A DNA stretch of 13,455 nt, from positions 1-13,455 of the forward strand of contig JAJYIO010000020.1 of assembly GCA_021790035.1 (NCBI GenBank), written 5' to 3'. Positions within the stretch are counted from its first letter, which is position 1. Every line of letters starts with the position of its first letter. The stretch comes from a bacterium (GTDB taxonomy: Bacteria; Cyanobacteriota; Sericytochromatia; S15B-MN24; VGJW01). This document shows positions 1-7,352 of this stretch, one piece after another. The notes beneath the pieces were generated by a model that was not told where the DNA came from, did no database searches, and saw only the letters and a list, made by a program, of their open reading frames with translations. Both the position numbers and the translations under genes were made by a program.

Positions 1-67
1 GAAGTCGGCGGGCATGCGCTGCAGCTCGCGGCGGTCGTTCAGGCTGTGGCCGAGGGCGACGGCGTGT

Positions 68-79
68 TACAGTACCCCC
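68..79 (+). promoter_or_regulatory. Possible -10 element for leaderless start
   Basis: TACAGT at 68-73 fits the TANNNT form of a -10 hexamer and lies six bases before the ATG at 80, with no Shine-Dalgarno sequence between. That spacing would place the transcript start at or next to the start codon, as in leaderless genes. No convincing -35 hexamer is visible at the right distance, so the call is weak. Confidence 0.25.
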
Positions 80-2071
80 ATGACAACCCATCCCTTCGCT
101 GTCTGCGCCCTGTCGATGGCTCTGGCGGCCGTGCCGTCGCCCGTTTTCGCCAAGGGCACCGTTCCACACCAGCGGGCTTCTGCCCACCGATCCGCCCTGG
201 CCGGGCCACCGCTCGAGGCCAGCCTCCGGTCCGACCTTCGCGACATGTCGGCCGCCAGCCGATATCCGAACGCCGCCATCGAGCACCTCCTCGAGGACAT
301 CCAGGTGACCGTCCACCCAGACGGCACCTACACCGAGACCAAGCGCGAGATCATCCGGATCCTCAACAAGCGCGGGCAGGACGGCTGGTCGGAGGCCCAG
401 GAGGGATACGACAAGGACCACCAGACCCTGCATCTCGACTGGGCTCGCACGATAGAGCCCGACGGGCACGTCTTGCCGGTCGCTCGCAACGCCATCCGGG
501 ACGATTCGCCGTTTGCCGATTATCCGACCTACGATCACTACCGCGTCAAGACGTGGACCTTCCCGGCCACCATCCCCGGGTCCATTCTCGACTATCACGT
601 CACCCTCGTGGACCACCGGCCGGCACTCGACCACGATTTTGCCGACGACGATTACTTCTACGACTTCGAGCCTTCTCGCAAGATGGCCTATTCCGTCTCG
701 ATGCCGGCCGGGCACGAGCTCTTCTGGCACGTGCACCATGCCGACCCGGCCACGCCCGTCCGGTTCAGCAAGAGCACCATGGGGGGGCGCACGATCTACC
801 GGTGGGAGGTCGACAACCAGGGCTTCACGCTCACCGAGAACTCGATGCCACCCGATGCGGACCTCGAGCCGTCGGTCTGGGTCTCGACGATCAAGGACTG
901 GACAGCCGTGGATAGGTGGTGGCTCAAGGTCAATCATGGCAAGGCCCGGATCACGCCGGCGATCCGCAAGCTGGTCGCCCGCTTGACGCACGGCACGACG
1001 GACCCCGATCGCAAGGCCCGTGCCATCTACGACTGGGTAGTCAAGAACATCCGCTACGTGTACGTGGACATGCAATACACGGGCTTCGAGAGCATGTCCG
1101 CCAACGACGTCCTGACGCGCCAGTACGGCGATTGCAAGGCGGGCTCGACACTCCTGCTCGCCATGTTGCGGGCGGCGGGCATCAAGGCCCACTACGCGCT
1201 ACTCGAGACCACGCCCGAGGGCCACCTGGTGACCGACTCGCCGGCCCTGCAGTTCGATCATTGCATCGTGGCCGCCGATCTTCCCCGCGGCCTGACGTTC
1301 CTTGACAGCGTCGGCAAGCTGGTTCCCTACGGCACGCTGCCGGCCATGGATCAGGGAGCGCTGGCCATGGTGACGCTTCCCGGCGGTCCCCGCTTCATCA
1401 AGATCCCGCTCGCCTCGGCCAGGGCCAACGAGGTCACCGCTCACCAGTCCGTGGCGCTGGGGGTCGGCGGTGAGGCCACGGTATCCGTGACGATCCATTA
1501 CGCGGGCCTCGCCGCGGCGTCGGCCCGATCGCACTACCAGCAACTTTCCCCCGAGCGTACCCGGCGGAGCTTCCAGGACGCGGCCGCCGACGCCACGTCG
1601 GGCGGGCGCCTCCTGTCCTACCACGTCACCGATCCCGAGAAGCTCGACCAGCCCATGGTGGTGCGTTACTCGTACCTGGCCCCCAGCTTTGCGGATCGTG
1701 CCGGGGATCTCCTCATCTTCAAGATGCCGGGCTTCGACCCGGGAATGTCGGATTTCGAGCAGGCCCGGCGCGCCTTCCCGATGTGGTTCGACTCGTGCTC
1801 GCAGAGCGTGAACCGGACGGTCATCCACCTGCCCTCCGGGTATTCGGTTCGCTACGTGCCCTCCGATGTGAAGGGGGATGCCGCCGGAGTCGAGTTCCTG
1901 GGCAACTACCTCGAGGCCGCCGATGCCCTCTCGTTCCGTACGCAGCTGGCATGGAAGGCTCGGGAGATCGCCCCCGGGAATTACCCGGCGGTCCGCACGC
2001 TCCTCGAGCGGCGGGAGCTGTTCGGCGAGAGGCTGGTGGTGCTGCAGGCCAGCGGCTCGGCCCGGCCTTGA
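80..2071 (+). CDS. Secreted DUF3857 / transglutaminase-like protein
   Basis: The ATG at 80 is preferred over the upstream in-frame ATG at 14 because it opens directly into a signal peptide (MTTHPFAVCALSMALAAVPS, with a likely cut after the PVFA at residues 21-24), giving 663 aa. Residues of about 40-230 resemble the DUF3857 beta-rich domain (strands such as DGTYTETKREIIRILNKRG). They are followed by a transglutaminase-core domain of about 300-420. The catalytic triad is readable: Cys352 in YGDCKAGSTLL, His394 in FDHCIV and Asp409 in FLDSVG. The remaining 240 residues look like the C-terminal beta domain usual in this architecture. Family members are exported proteins of mostly unknown substrate; peptidase or amide-cleaving activity is more likely than crosslinking, but that is inference. 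There is no clear Shine-Dalgarno sequence. The gene is convergent with flhA and probably not functionally tied to it. Confidence 0.88.
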   Translation: MTTHPFAVCALSMALAAVPSPVFAKGTVPHQRASAHRSALAGPPLEASLRSDLRDMSAASRYPNAAIEHLLEDIQVTVHPDGTYTETKREIIRILNKRGQDGWSEAQEGYDKDHQTLHLDWARTIEPDGHVLPVARNAIRDDSPFADYPTYDHYRVKTWTFPATIPGSILDYHVTLVDHRPALDHDFADDDYFYDFEPSRKMAYSVSMPAGHELFWHVHHADPATPVRFSKSTMGGRTIYRWEVDNQGFTLTENSMPPDADLEPSVWVSTIKDWTAVDRWWLKVNHGKARITPAIRKLVARLTHGTTDPDRKARAIYDWVVKNIRYVYVDMQYTGFESMSANDVLTRQYGDCKAGSTLLLAMLRAAGIKAHYALLETTPEGHLVTDSPALQFDHCIVAADLPRGLTFLDSVGKLVPYGTLPAMDQGALAMVTLPGGPRFIKIPLASARANEVTAHQSVALGVGGEATVSVTIHYAGLAAASARSHYQQLSPERTRRSFQDAAADATSGGRLLSYHVTDPEKLDQPMVVRYSYLAPSFADRAGDLLIFKMPGFDPGMSDFEQARRAFPMWFDSCSQSVNRTVIHLPSGYSVRYVPSDVKGDAAGVEFLGNYLEAADALSFRTQLAWKAREIAPGNYPAVRTLLERRELFGERLVVLQASGSARP

Positions 2072-2191
2072 GCGCTGCAAATCGGCCAGGAACGCCATTT
2101 TTCGTCAAGGACTCGGGCAGTCGCCTGCGAAAGTATGCTTCGCTTCGGGTTCTTGCGGGCGCGCTCGGGCTAAATTCAACCTGAGACCAGC
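2072..2191. other. Convergent intergenic gap
   Basis: This 120-bp gap lies between the stop of the transglutaminase-like gene and the stop of flhA. On the plus strand a very short GGC/GCC stem is followed by ATTTTT (about 2083-2101), and an imperfect GCGAA/TTCGC stem lies near 2128-2144. Both are weak. A terminator for one or both transcripts is expected here, but no strong one can be pointed to. Confidence 0.3.
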
Positions 2192-4300
2192 TTAGGCGGT
2201 CGCGCCGACGGCGATCGAGACCTGGCCGATCTGCTGCACCTTGAACTTGGCCGAGATCTCCGCGAACGAGATGACCGACATCGTCGGGAAGTTGCGATCC
2301 ACGAGGCCCTTGACATGGGGGCGGACGGCCGGGCTGGTGAGCAGCACGGGATTCTGGCCCTGTGCCGTGGCATCGTTGTAGAGCGTGGCCAGCCGGGCGA
2401 GGATGAGCTGAGCGATCTGCGGGTTGAGGGCCAGGGTCGGGCCCTGGGGCCCTTGCTGGATCGCCTGCTGGATCGAACCCTCGACGCCCCCGTCGAGCGT
2501 GATGACCTCGATGATGCCCTCGTCGTTGGCCAGGGCCGAGCAGATGTTGCGGGCAAGGGCCTGCCGGATGAGCTCGGTGAGCACGTTCGTGTCCTTGGTC
2601 ATCTTGCCGAAGTCCGAAAGCTTCTCGAGGATGGTGGCGAGATCCCGGATGCTCACCCGCTCGCGCAGGAGATTCTGCAGTACGCGCTGGACCTCGCCCA
2701 GGGCCAGGATCTCGGGCACCAGTTCCTTGACCGTGATGGGGGCTTTCTCCTGGAGGCGATTGAGCATCATCTTGACTTCCTCGCGGCTCAGGATCTCGAA
2801 GGCATGCGTGCGCACGACCTCCTCGAGATGGGCGGTGAGGACGTTCGTCGGGTCCTGGATGAGGTAGCCGAGCTGGGCGGCTCTCTGGGCCTCCGCGCCG
2901 GCTACCCAGACGGCCGCCTTGTTGAAGGCCGGGTCGACGGTGGGGAAGCCTACGAGCTCCTGCGACGTGTCGGTACTGGCCTGCTGGATCGCCAGCATGT
3001 AACCGACCAGCAGCTCCCCGGATGCGACGACGTTGCCCTTGACCAGGATCTGGTAGGCGTTAGGCCGCAGGTTGAGGTTGTCCTTGAACTGGATGCCTGG
3101 CATGACGAAGCCCATATCGAGGGCGATCGACACGCGCATCGGCACGACCCGATCCATCAGCTCGCCGCCTAGACCGGGATCCACCAGGGGCACCAGGTCG
3201 AGCCCGAGCTCGAGGGTCAAGGGCGGCACCCCCAGCATCTTCATGACATTCTCGGGATTCTTGAGATCCTCGTCGCTCTCCGGCGCGTAGTCGTCGTATT
3301 CCTCGCCGGCCATACCGTACTCGGCCGGCCCGCCCTCGGCAGCCGGCGCGTGATCGCGCCGCCAGGCCATGAAGCCCGCGAAAGCGAGCGCTCCGGCCAT
3401 CGGCAACATCACGAGCTTGGGGAAACCGGGAATGAAGCCGACCATCCCGATCACGAACGATGCGATGCCGAGGACCTTGGGGCTGCCGAACAGCTGGTTC
3501 TTGAGGTCGATCGCCAGGTTGTTCTCGGACGCGGCGCGGGTCGTGACGAAACCCGCCGAGATCGAGATGAGGAGCGAGGGGATGAGGCCGACCAGGCCGT
3601 CGCCGACGGTGAGCAGGGTGTAGGTCTGCAGCGCCTGGGGAAGATCCATGCCCTTCTGGAACAACCCGATCAGGATGCCGCCGACGATGTTGACGATGAT
3701 GAGGATGATGGCGGCGATCGCATCGCCCCGGACGAACTTGTTGGCGCCGTCCATCGCCCCGAAGAAGTTGGCCTCGCGCTCGAGGTCCGACCGGCGTTTC
3801 TTGGCGGCCTCGGCGTCGATGAGCCCGGCAGCGAGGTCGGCGTCGATCGACATCTGCTTGCCCGGCATGGCATCCAGGGTGAACCGGGCGGCGACTTCTG
3901 CGACACGCTTGGCGCCCTCGGTGATGACGATGAAGTTCACCACCACCAGGATCACGAACAGGATGATGCCGACGACGTAATTGCCCCCCACCACGAAGTT
4001 GGCGAAGGTAGCGATGACCTTGCCGGCCTCCGCGTTGGACAGGATCGAGCGGCTGGTCGCGACGCTCATGGCCAGGCGGTACAGGGCCATGATCAGCAGG
4101 AACGAGGGGAAAGAGGCGAATTCCAGCGGCTTGACGATGTACAGGGCGACGAAGATCGTGATGATCGCGGCGATCAGGTTGGCGACCAGCAGGATGTCGA
4201 TGGCCCACGTCGGCAGCGGGATGATCAGGATCGTCAAGACGAGGATGACGATCCCCGCCAGGACGAGATCCGGAATGAGCTCCTTGCGGCCCTGAGGCAT
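2192..4300 (-). CDS. flhA: Flagellar export gate protein FlhA
   Basis: FlhA is the large export-gate subunit of the flagellar type III secretion apparatus. It sits in the membrane inside the MS ring, and its cytoplasmic domain forms a nonameric ring that docks chaperone-substrate complexes. The 702-aa length is normal. The N-terminal half (about 10-312) has multiple hydrophobic segments. The FHIPEP-family signature is at 132-155 (RVAEVAARF, then LDAMPGKQMSIDAD), followed by FFGAMDGANKFVRGDAIA at 179-196 and TVGDGLVGLIPSLLIS at 231-246. An acidic linker (about 330-350) leads to the cytoplasmic domain. The ATG at 4300 has AAGGTGAG seven bases upstream. It starts 34 bases after the fliF stop, so it is the last gene of the operon. 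Its position directly after fliF is unusual: fliGHIJ normally intervene and flhA normally accompanies flhB. Confidence 0.98.
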   Translation of the reverse strand: MPQGRKELIPDLVLAGIVILVLTILIIPLPTWAIDILLVANLIAAIITIFVALYIVKPLEFASFPSFLLIMALYRLAMSVATSRSILSNAEAGKVIATFANFVVGGNYVVGIILFVILVVVNFIVITEGAKRVAEVAARFTLDAMPGKQMSIDADLAAGLIDAEAAKKRRSDLEREANFFGAMDGANKFVRGDAIAAIILIIVNIVGGILIGLFQKGMDLPQALQTYTLLTVGDGLVGLIPSLLISISAGFVTTRAASENNLAIDLKNQLFGSPKVLGIASFVIGMVGFIPGFPKLVMLPMAGALAFAGFMAWRRDHAPAAEGGPAEYGMAGEEYDDYAPESDEDLKNPENVMKMLGVPPLTLELGLDLVPLVDPGLGGELMDRVVPMRVSIALDMGFVMPGIQFKDNLNLRPNAYQILVKGNVVASGELLVGYMLAIQQASTDTSQELVGFPTVDPAFNKAAVWVAGAEAQRAAQLGYLIQDPTNVLTAHLEEVVRTHAFEILSREEVKMMLNRLQEKAPITVKELVPEILALGEVQRVLQNLLRERVSIRDLATILEKLSDFGKMTKDTNVLTELIRQALARNICSALANDEGIIEVITLDGGVEGSIQQAIQQGPQGPTLALNPQIAQLILARLATLYNDATAQGQNPVLLTSPAVRPHVKGLVDRNFPTMSVISFAEISAKFKVQQIGQVSIAVGATA

Positions 4301-4307
4301 GGCCTAG

Positions 4308-4315
4308 CTCACCTT
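4308..4315 (-). promoter_or_regulatory. Ribosome binding site of flhA
   Basis: AAGGTGAG on the minus strand lies seven bases before the ATG at 4300, which supports that start over internal ones. Confidence 0.7.
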
Positions 4316-4334
4316 GGGGCTCGCATGCGGCCGG

Positions 4335-6257
4335 CTACGCGGGCACGCCGAGCTTACGCCGGAGAGTCTGGGACACCATGCGCTGGCTCATCGCCGGCAG
4401 GCTGGCCCCCTGCGAGAGGCGGCCGAATACCTCCTGCTGGATCTCCGGCGGCATGTTGGCAATGACCGCCTCCGCGAAGTTGCTGTCAAGCTGCCCGAGC
4501 ACACCGGCAGCCGTCGCCGGGCGCTCCTGGGAAAGGAGCTCGGCGACCTGCTCGGGAGCGACCTCGTAGAGGAAGTTGAAGGGACCCTCCTGCGGGCCTC
4601 CCGAGGGGGGCGGGGCGAAGCCGCCCGCCTGGCCGTAGGATTCGGCCCCGTAGGGCTGCCCGCCAAGCTGCTGGGCTCCGTAAGGATCCGCGCCGTAGCC
4701 GCCGGTCGGCTGCCCCAGGCCCGGGATCTGATCGGGCGCGAATCCGCCCAGAGCCGAGGCCTGATCGAAGCCGCCGGGCAGCGAATCGGCCTCGAGCGAC
4801 GACGTGAGGGCCTCGAAGGGATTCTCGGCCGGGCGACGCCTCCGGGCGATGACGCTGATGATCAGCGCGAGCAGCAGGACCACGCCACCGATGATCCAGA
4901 CCCACTTCCAGCCGAGCGAGGGGCCCTTGAGCTTGAGGGGTTTCTTCTGGTTGGCGAGCTGCTGCTTGAGGGAATTGAAAAGTGAATTGTCGAAGTGGAC
5001 GCGATCGACCGTGACCTGGTCGCGACGCGCCGGATCGGCACCAGCTGCCGTGGCGATGAGATTCTGCAGGATGGGGAGCTGGTCGGCGGCGACCGTATCG
5101 GGGACCATCACGGCGATGCTCATCCGCTTGATGCCGCCCGACGCGGGTTGTTCGATCTGCTGGGACGTGTTGAAGGCCGCCTGGTCGGTCTCGTAGTGCT
5201 TCGTCACGGGACTCGTGACGGGTGCCCCACCGGTGCCCAGCGGCACGGCCGGATAAGTAGGCATGTTGGCAGCGGTCCCTACCGGGCCGCCCGGCTGGCC
5301 TGCGCTCGAGGTCTGGTTCTTGACCGTGCGATCGGCGGGCAAGGGGACGCCGTTGGCCGTGACGGGCGCCTCGAGCACGTTGCGGATCACCCGGTGGCTG
5401 AAGTCGAGCTCGAGATCGACCTCGACGACGGCCTTGCCGGGGCCCAGGAGCTTGTCCAGCATGCCCTGCAGGCGGTTCTGGAGGTCGATCTCCATGCCCT
5501 GGGTGATGCGGTTCTGCTCATCGATCTCCTTCGACAGCATGGCATCGCCCCCGTTGGCGCCGCCCGCGTTGGACTCCATGCCGCTCGAGAGGAGGTTGCC
5601 GTTGTTGTCGACGATCGTCACGTTGTCCACGGTCTCGCCCGGCACGGCCGAGGCGATCATGTGCTGGATGCCTTCGACCTCGTTGGTCGTGAGCTGCTGA
5701 CCCGGCTGCATCTTGACCATGACGCTCGTGGTGACGGGCTTCTTCTCGGACTGGAACAACGAGTCTTGCGGCATGTTGACCAGGACGGCCGCGTCCTGGA
5801 CGCCGTTCACCTTGCGGACCCACCGGGTGAGTTCGCCCGACAGGCCGCGAATGTACTCCATCCGCTTGTCGAAGTCCGTCGAGATGAAGTTCTGCTTGTT
5901 GAAGATCTCGAGGCCTTGCTCGGCGGGGTTCTTGGGAACCTGTGCCTCGCCGAGGGCGATGCGGGCCTCGGGCTCCTTGTCCTTGGACACCATCAGGGTG
6001 CCATCGTCGGAGATGTCGAACTGCGTGATGTGGGCAGCACCCAGCGCGGCGGCGGCCTCATCCTGTTCCTTCTGGTCGAGGTGCCGGAAGATGGTCACGT
6101 AGCCCTTGTCTCGACCCTTGTTCTGGCCCTGGGTGTTGCCCCCGCCGCCGTGGAACGCCATGACCAGGGTGACCAGGAGCGCGAGCACGACGAACAAAGC
6201 CCCGCCGGCGGCGATCAGGCGCTGCTGGGGGCTGAGGTTGGCGAGGAGATTGCCCAT
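4335..6257 (-). CDS. fliF: Flagellar MS-ring protein FliF with C-terminal FliG-like domain
   Basis: FliF forms the MS ring, the membrane base on which rod, export gate and rotor are built. The 640-aa product is longer than the usual 530-570. It has transmembrane helix 1 at about 13-35, the YscJ/FliF ring-building domain at about 50-225 (including NGVQDAAVLVNMPQDSLF and the SAVPG motif), the FliF C-terminal periplasmic domain at about 245-430 with a Pro/Gly-rich insertion (about 318-350), and transmembrane helix 2 at about 450-470 followed by ARRRR. After the helix come a low-complexity linker (about 495-557) and a helical domain (559-637) resembling the middle domain of FliG; see the separate entries. 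The ATG at 6257 has AGGTG six bases upstream, overlapping the fliE stop codon. The gap from fliE is only nine bases, so the two are probably translationally coupled. Confidence 0.96.
   Translation of the reverse strand: MGNLLANLSPQQRLIAAGGALFVVLALLVTLVMAFHGGGGNTQGQNKGRDKGYVTIFRHLDQKEQDEAAAALGAAHITQFDISDDGTLMVSKDKEPEARIALGEAQVPKNPAEQGLEIFNKQNFISTDFDKRMEYIRGLSGELTRWVRKVNGVQDAAVLVNMPQDSLFQSEKKPVTTSVMVKMQPGQQLTTNEVEGIQHMIASAVPGETVDNVTIVDNNGNLLSSGMESNAGGANGGDAMLSKEIDEQNRITQGMEIDLQNRLQGMLDKLLGPGKAVVEVDLELDFSHRVIRNVLEAPVTANGVPLPADRTVKNQTSSAGQPGGPVGTAANMPTYPAVPLGTGGAPVTSPVTKHYETDQAAFNTSQQIEQPASGGIKRMSIAVMVPDTVAADQLPILQNLIATAAGADPARRDQVTVDRVHFDNSLFNSLKQQLANQKKPLKLKGPSLGWKWVWIIGGVVLLLALIISVIARRRRPAENPFEALTSSLEADSLPGGFDQASALGGFAPDQIPGLGQPTGGYGADPYGAQQLGGQPYGAESYGQAGGFAPPPSGGPQEGPFNFLYEVAPEQVAELLSQERPATAAGVLGQLDSNFAEAVIANMPPEIQQEVFGRLSQGASLPAMSQRMVSQTLRRKLGVPA
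4347..4583 (-). other. FliG middle-domain-like segment at FliF C-terminus
   Basis: FliF residues 559-637 begin PFNFLYEVAPEQVAELLSQE and continue through AGVLGQLDSN, NMPPEIQQEVFGRLSQ and end near TLRRKL. The order and spacing match the FliG middle-domain pattern: an aromatic-x-FL helix with a DPEQ-like turn, the EHPQ site, a leucine-rich helix ending in LD, an LPPE-type turn, then EVxxRI and a final xxLxxKL. The FliM-binding EHPQ site is replaced by ERPA. No FliG C-terminal motor domain follows: the protein stops after GVPA. The MgtE N-terminal domain has a related fold and is the main alternative reading. Confidence 0.75.
4587..4775 (-). repeat. Gly/Tyr/Gln-rich linker in FliF
   Basis: FliF residues of about 495-557 are low complexity, with recurring PYGA and GG(Y/Q/F) units such as YGADPYGAQQLGGQPYGAES. 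This looks like a flexible tether joining the second transmembrane helix to the FliG-like domain. The repeats are imperfect at the DNA level. Confidence 0.6.
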
Positions 6258-6266
6258 CTAGGGCAC

Positions 6267-6662
6267 CTAGACCTGCATGTTCATCAAGGTGGTGAAGTCC
6301 TGGGCCATGCGGGTGGTGATGCCGCTGGCGAGGTGGATCATCGTCGAGTCCTTGGCGTACTCGATCATCACGGTGTGGGGATCGATGTTCTGGCCGAGGG
6401 CCATGTCGAGTGCGGAGGTGCGGGCCTTTTGATCTTGCTCGTCGACCTGGTCGATGGCGTTCTTGAGAACGTTCGAGAAGTCGTCGCCGACGCTGGGCTG
6501 CGTGGCCTGCGCCTGGCCGAACCCCTGGAACTCGGCGTTGAACTTGTTCATCCCGGGCATCGGCAACTGCGGGCTGGCCAGGAGCTTGGAGAGGTCTCCG
6601 AAGGCTCCGTGCGTCTGCCCGATCGAGTTCAGCCCGGGCAAGGACGTGTAGTTGATCAGCAT
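6267..6662 (-). CDS. fliE: Flagellar hook-basal body protein FliE
   Basis: FliE joins the MS ring to the proximal rod and is among the first proteins exported by the flagellar secretion system. At 131 aa it is somewhat longer than the usual 100-110. The extra length is an N-terminal stretch (about 1-50, Leu/Pro/Gly-rich). The conserved part is at about 58-131: SVGDDFSNVLKNAIDQVDEQ, then the segment around DPHTVMIEYAKDSTMIHLAS, and the typical ending TLMNMQV. The ATG at 6662 lies seven bases after the flgC stop, with GGAAAG ten bases upstream inside the end of flgC. It is followed after nine bases by fliF, in the usual flgC-fliE-fliF order. Confidence 0.95.
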   Translation of the reverse strand: MLINYTSLPGLNSIGQTHGAFGDLSKLLASPQLPMPGMNKFNAEFQGFGQAQATQPSVGDDFSNVLKNAIDQVDEQDQKARTSALDMALGQNIDPHTVMIEYAKDSTMIHLASGITTRMAQDFTTLMNMQV

Positions 6663-6669
6663 CGTCAGT

Positions 6670-7077
6670 CTACTTTCCGATATCCATGGCCTTGTTGGAC
6701 ATGTTCTTGAGGGCCGAGATCACCGAGGTGTTGGCGTCGTACGTCCGCTCGACCGTGATGAGGTCGACCATCTCGTTGACGGGATTGACATTGGGCATCA
6801 GCACGAAGCCATTCTTGTCGGCGGCCGGATTGCCCGGGTCGTAGCGACGCTGGAATGGCGACTGGTCGTATGCGATGCCGGTCATCTCGACCCCCGCGGG
6901 CTGGCCGGTGTGCTGGTCGAGGATCTCGGAGAAGACCGGGACGCGGCGACGGTAGGGCCCACCCTCCGGCGTCTGGGTGGTCTGCGAGTTGGCAAGGTTG
7001 TTGGCGATGATCTCGAGCCACATGCGGTCTGCGGTCAGTGCGCTGCCACCGACGTCGAAGACACTCATCATGCCCAT
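6670..7077 (-). CDS. flgC: Flagellar proximal rod protein FlgC
   Basis: FlgC is a proximal rod subunit exported through the flagellar gate. The start is placed at the ATG at 7077 (MGMMSVFDVGG, 135 aa), which has a consensus AAGGAGGT five bases upstream. A longer open frame reaches 7185 but lacks FlgC similarity. The N-terminal rod motif is intact (SALTADRMWLEIIANNLANS, followed by the TTQTPEGGPYRRR segment). The C-terminal amphipathic helix is also present (NEMVDLITVERTYDANTSV, ending MDIGK). It is separated from flgB by a foreign-looking lipoprotein gene and a 275-bp gap, and may have its own promoter. It is followed seven bases later by fliE. Confidence 0.97.
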   Translation of the reverse strand: MGMMSVFDVGGSALTADRMWLEIIANNLANSQTTQTPEGGPYRRRVPVFSEILDQHTGQPAGVEMTGIAYDQSPFQRRYDPGNPAADKNGFVLMPNVNPVNEMVDLITVERTYDANTSVISALKNMSNKAMDIGK

Positions 7078-7082
7078 GGGAA

Positions 7083-7090
7083 ACCTCCTT
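7083..7090 (-). promoter_or_regulatory. Consensus ribosome binding site of flgC
   Basis: AAGGAGGT on the minus strand is five bases before the ATG at 7077. It is the best Shine-Dalgarno match in the window and fixes the flgC start. Confidence 0.85.
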
Positions 7091-7127
7091 GCGCTCCCGG
7101 CCAGAGCAGGGCTCTTCCCGGAGTGCC

Positions 7128-7145
7128 GGCAGACCGCCGTCTGCC
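7128..7145 (-). promoter_or_regulatory. Stem-loop in flgC leader
   Basis: GGCAGAC-GGCG-GTCTGCC on the minus strand forms a perfect seven-base-pair stem with a four-base loop. It lies about 50 bases before the flgC start. No T-run follows, so it is more likely a leader-RNA structure or processing site than a terminator. Confidence 0.45.
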
Positions 7146-7214
7146 AGGCCTCTGCTGGCGAGGAATCGGTGGGGCTTGCAGACAAGCGGCCACCTGCGGC
7201 TCCTATACCCGTCT

Positions 7215-7227
7215 TCGAACGATTCGA
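7215..7227. promoter_or_regulatory. Dyad downstream of candidate promoter (possible operator)
   Basis: TCGAA-CGA-TTCGA is a perfect five-base dyad with a three-base centre. It lies about 10-25 bases downstream of the expected start of the 7245-7273 promoter, a position where a repressor could act. No regulator is identified. Confidence 0.25.
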
Positions 7228-7244
7228 TAAGCAGTGCCGAGCCT

Positions 7245-7273
7245 ATTTAACGCGCGCTGCGCCCGATTGTTAA
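7245..7273 (-). promoter_or_regulatory. Candidate sigma-70-type promoter for flgC-fliE-fliF-flhA
   Basis: TTAACA (7268-7273) and TTAAAT (7245-7250) on the minus strand are separated by exactly 17 bases. They match the -35 consensus at five of six positions and the -10 consensus at four of six. The AT-rich hexamers stand out from very GC-rich surroundings. No sigma-28 (TAAA-N15-GCCGATAA) or sigma-54 (GG-N10-GC) pattern was found here. Confidence 0.45.
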
Positions 7274-7352
7274 AGCGACCGGGCCATCTGCCGGGGTGGG
7301 CGCCGCCGCCGCGCCGCATCCGGCGGCCGATCGCCGTCGCGCCCCGAGGGCC

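Larger units (their letters stand above)
7078..7352 (-). promoter_or_regulatory. Structured 5' leader and promoter region of flgC
   Basis: This is the largest gap inside the flagellar cluster. Reading the minus strand, GC-rich inverted repeats follow the lipoprotein stop (for example GCCC-TCG-GGGC just after it). Then come a promoter-like pair at 7245-7273 and a TCGAA-N3-TTCGA dyad at 7215-7227. Three short stem-loops follow: GCTTG-TCTG-CAAGC near 7167-7180, GGCAGAC-GGCG-GTCTGCC at 7128-7145, and AGAGC-CCT-GCTCT near 7103-7115, just before the flgC ribosome binding site. The pattern suggests a leader RNA. It does not match the conserved core of the cyclic-di-GMP-I riboswitch as I know it, nor any other class I recognise. 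Confidence 0.45.

Noticed and set aside
1..62. Minus-strand reading LGHSLNDRRELQRMPADF running off the left edge
   Set aside because: Looks protein-like but has no start codon with a ribosome binding site before the ATG at 15; too short to support a divergent gene.
3350..4465. 371-codon plus-strand frame opposite flhA
   Set aside because: Asp/Arg/Gln-rich antisense shadow with no domain.
4995..6710. 571-codon plus-strand frame opposite fliF and fliE
   Set aside because: His/Asp/Val-rich antisense shadow over well-supported flagellar genes.
6670..7185. Longer FlgC start at 7185
   Set aside because: The added 36 residues resemble no FlgC sequence, and the consensus ribosome binding site points to ATG 7077.
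7078..7352. Cyclic-di-GMP riboswitch, sigma-54 or sigma-28 promoter before flgC
   Set aside because: The conserved riboswitch core is not seen. The GG-N10-GC spacing fails at the nearest GGCAC, and TAAA-N15 is not followed by a GCCGATAA-like element.
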